Below, piece after piece: positions 58,295-64,000 of a stretch of DNA of 64,000 nt. This stretch comes from Verticillium longisporum (lineage: Eukaryota; Ascomycota; Sordariomycetes; Glomerellales; Plectosphaerellaceae). Where the stretch lies: assembly GCA_019188255.1 (NCBI GenBank), contig JAETXT010000015.1, forward strand, positions 1,054,001 through 1,118,000. Direction: 5' to 3'. Below the pieces are notes generated by a model that was given only the letters and a program-made list of their open reading frames with translations, had not been told where the DNA came from and did not search any database. The stretch's first letter is position 1; each line of letters opens with the position of its first letter. A program made the position numbers and the translations under genes.

Positions 58295-61200
58295 GACTGT
58301 TGTTCTTCGCTCTGTTCGAACAATGGACGTCGCTCCGAGTATATAAAACAAAGGGGCGGGGTTTCTTAGACGGGTGGTGGGCGTTTCTTGATGACCTGGT
58401 GGGACTCATCCCGGCTCAGCTGGCGGGGGAGTGTAGCAGGAGGCCTTGGTAGCATAGTCTCCCGGTTTGAGCGCCCAAAAGTGAGGCCCGGCTGCGGCTG
58501 TGCCTTTTATTCGAATCTAGCCTTGGAATTGTATTTTTGTTTCTAAAACTAAGACTGCCTTGTCAACGTGCAGGCTGGATGGTGCAGCTGTCACTAATCT
58601 GTCAAGCTGCGATGACTGTCCCTCTCATCGCTTCGAGTTATCACGTTTCTTCCCTCGAGTGATGAGGATGAGGCGTTCGGCAAGAAGAACAGGCTGCCAG
58701 CCGCGGGGGTTGTTCGCTGTCATCAAAACAAATGCAACATGCCGACATGACAAGATCGCTCTTTCATCAAGGAAAGCGTAGACCGTTTTGAATTCCATTC
58801 GTTCCACCAGCTGGGTCGACCGTACAAATTACCAGTATAAGGAGAGTAGCGCGCATTGTCCCTCATAAGCGATTGCTGACTGTCGAAAAGAGCTGGCCGT
58901 GCTTCAAACGCATTTTTTTTTTCTCAATAACTTGTCAAGGAAGAGGCCGCGCAAAGACGTCTTGAAAAGGGCCCGCTTCTGCGGGTACAAACACCGTGTA
59001 TTCAACCCTTCTGTGGAGCGGTCCTCGGAAGCCTATTCAAGGTCTATGGTCAGGGGTTGCCCTTGTATGCAGGGCCATCTGTTTTACTCTGTATTCTTCG
59101 AGTGTACAGCTCTACCACGGTGTCCAACCTTACTGGCGGTCAGGACGATTAAACTTCTTCAGACCGGTACGCCTCGGGTCACCAAAGTATCGAAGGACAG
59201 CGTTTGATACAGACAGACTAGATCAGCCAAGACGAAGTCGGGGTGGCACGTCGTTTCGTTTGATTGCACCGGTCATGTCAGTCACACACACTAGGCCTTA
59301 CAGGTCGTTTTTTTAAAGAAGCTTTTCAGTGCTTATCACTTCTCATAAACACAACTTCAATAGATCGCGCTTAAAGCAGACCGTCATTTCAAAGTCTCAA
59401 GACCGTTCAAGTAGCCGGCGAGATGGTTGCCCTCTTGAGCATCTGAATCTATTCATTGGAGGCAGCCAATGCACGCAAGCAAGGTCAGATGAGCAGCCAC
59501 AGAAGGCTCAAGTACCGCAACAAAATTGTCAGCTCCCTCCAAAAGACGACTCATTTTCCTATGATTTTGGCTAAATGTTTCTGCTTCGTATATGGTTGCA
59601 TCTCTTTTCTTCACTTCATGATCCCAATGTAATTGGTGAACTGACCACAAGTCATACAGCCTTCTCAACGCCATATCCAATCCTAAGTTGATGAGTTTAG
59701 AATGGCCTCGAGTGACGCGCATGCAAAACACCAGACGATTTATCGAACTTGGTTATATGTCCGCCATAAGAAACATCAGTGTTCGCGTCTATTCGCATGC
59801 TGTACAGTCGGGCAGTGCCCAATACGCGACATTGCTTTGGACGTCCCACCACTCGGCTCTCCAACCGCCCTTGGAAATCCTGGAGCAAGTTCCTGCTGAG
59901 GCATTCTCAGGAAGGAGAGCACTGCACAATATGTCGTGAGGCGTCCCGTCTCGAGGCCGCCGGCGGCGGCTAAATACCGGGCGACGCAGCTACGCCGCCT
60001 ACCAATGGAGTTGAGTGGTGGGTTGATTCCAGGAATCAAAACCGTCAGCCACGACATAGTGCCGTCAAGGCAATTCTGTGCATTGGCTAAGCCAAATGTC
60101 GGTCCGCCAATAGCGACACCAGAACGTGATGATGGTGAAGAAAGCACCTTCCCCCAACGATCTGCTTGACTGGGCTTGACCGGTTGTAGATGAAGACTTG
60201 ATTTATTCTCTCTTCGTATCGACTACATGTAGACGCTAGGTGCAGCGTGACGAGTTCACAGTCGAAGTGGATCAAAGGACATCATTAAGCACGACTGAGC
60301 AAGGGCGACCAGGGTGCTGCGAACGTATTGATTCAAGATGCGTATCACTCAGTCCACTTGCGCCGTCGTGGCGCGAAGCTCTCAGCTGCCGACCATAACA
60401 ATTGGTGCCGTCAGCGGCTCTTCAAGCCGCATGGACCTTCTCCATCTTTTTTCAAGCTCGCAGTAGGTAAACAGGGAACGGCAAGGTTTCGCAGAGACCT
60501 TCCGAGAGAATACATGTACTCCCACGTCATGATCTTACACTGGCAGGCCGCTAGTCAGGAGGTGCATGCGGGGAAGCCGATCTGATAGACGTGGGGGCTC
60601 CGGCTGGTAGACGAAAAGACTGGGACTCCAGGATTGTTCTGACGAGTGACCAGTGAAAGAGCTTTCCGGGATGGAGAGAGCACGAGAAAATAAATGTGCA
60701 GCAAGGGGGCACAGTCGCTACAGCAAAACACACGGCTGTAAAGAGCAAGAGGAACTGGCCTCGCTCGCCCAAGGAATGACGCCACGCGCCGCGACTTCAG
60801 ACGATCCTCCTACAGTTACGCAACACCCGTGTTGATGCGAAAGCGAAAAAGGATACCATGTACAGGCAACCCAAGACTGTGGGTTCGTTCAGTGGGTACG
60901 GGTCCCATCCGTTGGAAAAGTGGGAAAGCGGACAATCGCATTTACGCATGAAAAGGACACGTCTCGTCAACACACATCATGTGCCGCAATGGCATCCCTG
61001 GGTACGATGGTGTCAAAAGGGCGACCCTGAAGTGTCTCGGAGGAGTTATGGACAAAGCTCCCAGACATGTTTCCAGGGTCGTGGGTCCCCCTTGAACCAC
61101 ATGCCGCTGACGAGGCTGGAATGCCCTTCTCGGAGGCTTGCGGTATGTAAGGGCGACCGAGGGAGAGAGGCCTCCAAGGTTTGTTGTCAATATCCCATCC

Positions 61201-64000
61201 GGCAGCTCTGAAGCTTGTTTGGCAAGGCAAGGCAAGGCCGGAATAGTCGTCAGTAGGGACGAGTTGTTTTCATGGCGTAGGCTTCATCGCAAAACGTGCA
61301 AGCCAGCAACGAAAGAGAGCACGTTGATCGGGTTGCGCATTGGGACTGGTCGCGATGGAGCATCCGCGCAAGGCTAGCATGATTAGCAGCAAACAAAAAG
61401 AGGTATAGCCGCATGGGTCGTTCAAGCGGTCATCAAGTGTCGTATCAGGGATGGCCTCAGGCTTTTCGCATGCGTCGCGCAGGGGTAAGAGGTCGGGTCA
61501 GAACCGCAGCCAAGAGAGGGAAGGGGGCGTGAAAGGGCAAAAAGTCCGAAAGTACCGCGACTTGCGGCGAACATGCCGGTACAAGACAAGCTCGGGCCAC
61601 CTGGCGTCAGCCCCTTGTCGCGCAACCCTGGACAGGGACTGACCGAGCCTGACTTGCGTAAGATTGCCCCCGACTCTTTTCATCTGCCAAACGGCCTGGA
61701 CGCGGTCGGGCTGTGATGGAAACATGGGTCGTTGTGTTGCGTGCTGCGTGCTTGTGTGACCAACGTTCGACCAGCAAGGTGAGAGATGGGGGAAGGAACC
61801 ATCTCTCGTTGTGTTTGCAAAAGCTCCTGATCATGGTGGCGGGCCGTAGTGGTGTGGCGAGCAAGTCAAGACTCGCGCACAGGGTTTTTGCGGTTCATGG
61901 TTCAGTGGAATGACTCACACTGGTCCAGGAGCCTCGGTCGTTGGCTCGTTGGCTTGTGCCGCCGTCGCCCACCTGCCCAGCGTAAACCCGCGAGTGGCCG
62001 AAACCAGGTGAGATGCTTTGTCTGGTGATCAACCAAAATGTCGGTTGACGAGACATGGATGGATGGATGCCAGTACGGTCGGGATTTCTTGGTGATACAC
62101 CTGGCAAGATTGCCCATGCTGTCACGATACTCGCCTGGCCAGCTGAACTGAGGAGGCGACGCGACGTGCCATCGACGACAGATGCGGCGTAGTCCAGGAG
62201 ACCGGAGGAGTCTTCAGGGGGGGCTGTCGTCTGCAGGTGCGAGTTGTGTGTGAAAGAGATGAGAAGCAGAAGAGTAGGATCGCTCAGAAGAGTCTGAGAT
62301 CAACAGAAAGCAGAGCCATCAACAAGGAAGAAAGGGGGCCCGGCCCATCGTTTCAGAAGTGGAGGGCAGAGTGAATGCCGGGGGGTGGTTGGGCCCCCTT
62401 CTGGCGCAGGGGGGGATAGCGACTGGGGGTGGAAGACTGTTGGCTGGAGCGGCCATCACGCCGATGGTCGGTCGTCGACTCGTTCGCCCGACGGGACTGC
62501 GAGCTGGAGTCGGTCGACGTTCGTTACTGGTGCTGACACGACAGGCGCCCCCAGCGCGTCGTGGTCCAGTCCAGTCTCTGGGGCACGGCACATGCGAGGC
62601 AGCTGCAACGCGATGCGATGCAGTGGACCAGTGAGAAACGATGGACGAGAGGCAGGTGTTGTTTGAAAAGCCGGTCAGAGAGGATGATGACGATGACGGT
62701 GATGATGATGGTGATGACGATGGTGATGATGATGGTGATAATGATCAGGTGTAGGGGTGATGCAGACGAGATAAAAAGAAGAGGATGAGAACGAGGATGA
62801 AGCATAGGAGGAAAATAAAGAAAGAAAGGAAGAAGCAGGTGAAGACTCGATAATCGTGACCCTCTCCTTCCTCCTCGCTCGCTCTCTCTCTCTCGCTTCT
62901 CGCTAAGTAGGTGGTCCGCCCAGGGAGCAGCAAGGGCCGGAACAAGGAAAGGGGGAGAAGAAGAAAGGGTGGAGGAAGAGATTTTTCAGAGTGACCGACG
63001 GACGGGGAGATGATGCCATGGATGGATGCGCGCCACGACCGACCCGTTGCTGGGATTGGCTCGTCGCCCATAAGCTAAGCAGAGGCTTATCGATCTTGTA
63101 CCGGTACCTCTGGCGGGATACGGGCTACAAGGTGCGGATCTTAGGGGCTGGTGCAGGAAAAAAACGCAATCACGTCACCTGATTGGGTGTATCGACGGTA
63201 GCGCGAACGCTAGTGGGCGCCACACCACAACTTGCTGCCTGGGGGGGCAACTGCCTCGAAATTATAAGTAGTCGCCCTCCCCCTCCTGCCCGCGTCCAGG
63301 CCGAATTCGTACCGGAATCTACGACCCCTGCCTTACGTATTGTATCCTCTACGTTCGGCCTTTTTATTTTTCCCTCTTCCGTCCCCACAAAAAAGCACCC
63401 ATCCGACCTCGACACTGACCCAGCGTCACATAATCATCACGACATTCACCCTTCATCACCGTCCGTCTACTCGTACCCCTCCTCCACCCCCCACGACTAG
63501 ACGTCGAACACAAACCACAAAACAAATCTCCGTCGAAGATATCTTGCGCTTCTTCACTGAAGCCGCCCGAATCGACCCGACGTCGAGCAACTTGTCGACA
63601 AAGTAAACTGAAACACGTTTCTTTGACTACCAAGGCCTCTCCTTCATTCGCGCGCGCGATACCTTCCTCGACGACGAAATCGGCAAGCACTCGAACCAGA
63701 GCCCGCACTCCCATCTCGTCGCCCAAGGTCGCCGCGCTCTGTAGACACATTCCGTGCTTTGCGCCCTGTTCTCTCGAATAGAAGATTTTCGTGCATTAGA
63801 AGTGACGTGGTCCGCAAACGTCAAGGTGGTATCTGGGAACCCGGACGCCTTGCGCCGACTTGAGAATTCGCCATAACGCCGATTCCTCTTTTTACCTCCA
63901 TCATCTGCCTTGCTGAGCGCATTCGCGACTGGGCACCCGGAATTTTTGAGCCTTCACTGTAGGGGAGACATTCACTTGTTCATCTCCCACTTTTGGTAGG
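58295..64000. other. Gene-poor region, 5.7 kb
   Basis: No gene I can support. 58.8-60.9 kb is of lower GC, with open frames on both strands that lack fungal codon bias (for example a 92-codon minus frame at 59453-59731). A GAT-rich microsatellite lies at 62682-62747. The last 700 bases are CT/CAC-rich like a fungal leader and may be the start of a gene beyond the window. Confidence 0.5.
62682..62747. repeat. Imperfect GAT/GGT microsatellite
   Basis: About 65 bases built from GATGATGAT, GGTGAT and GACGAT units in non-coding DNA. It explains the Ile/Val-rich shadow frame on the minus strand. Confidence 0.9.

Noticed and set aside
59453..59731. 92-codon minus-strand frame in low-GC DNA
   Set aside because: Reads smoothly but lacks fungal codon bias, a recognisable motif or splice context. 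Left as unexplained non-coding DNA.

Overview
The window reads as nuclear chromosomal DNA of a filamentous ascomycete (Pezizomycotina; a Sordariomycete is my best guess, from family recognition and not from a search). Introns are short (about 43 to 170 nt), with GTRNGT-type donors and CTRAY branch points just before YAG acceptors. Codon third positions are strongly G/C. The gene set is typical of such fungi: PabA-type poly(A)-binding protein, TVP18, AIM21, Hul5-type HECT ligase, GH92 mannosidase. No rRNA, tRNA, CRISPR array or bacterial operon was found.

Layout. 1-10.8 kb: the 3' part of a peroxisomal thiolase, a HECT E3 ligase (HUL5), PAB1 and a nitronate monooxygenase. 10.8-19.4 kb: a long gene-poor stretch holding only a damaged guanylate-kinase-like gene on the minus strand (14.8-15.4 kb), then about 3 kb of pyrimidine-rich sequence that looks like promoter and leader for a 96-residue dsRNA-binding protein (19.4-19.8 kb). 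21.9-36 kb: mitochondrial ribosomal protein S7, a GPI-type cell-wall protein with a palindromic GATA element upstream, a universal stress protein, an overlapping pair of membrane-protein reading frames, and an F-box protein. 37-45.5 kb: TVP18, a 4.9 kb gene-poor stretch, and AIM21. 46-52.5 kb: an accessory island of lower GC with three related short LTRs, two carrying perfect 5-bp target-site duplications. One of these lies inside a CorA-like gene relic. A broken gene for a threonine- and cysteine-rich probable extracellular protein is also here. 52.6-58.3 kb: GH92 alpha-mannosidase and ETF-ubiquinone oxidoreductase. 58.3-64 kb: no gene I can support.

The genes are mostly independent housekeeping genes, not a pathway cluster. 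Thiolase and ETF-QO both serve fatty-acid oxidation but are 55 kb apart. The strongest cross-cutting signal is that many otherwise normal genes, including the essential PAB1, carry one-base indels, mostly losses in G or C runs. This suggests consensus errors in the assembly more than gene death; the coding calls below allow for them.
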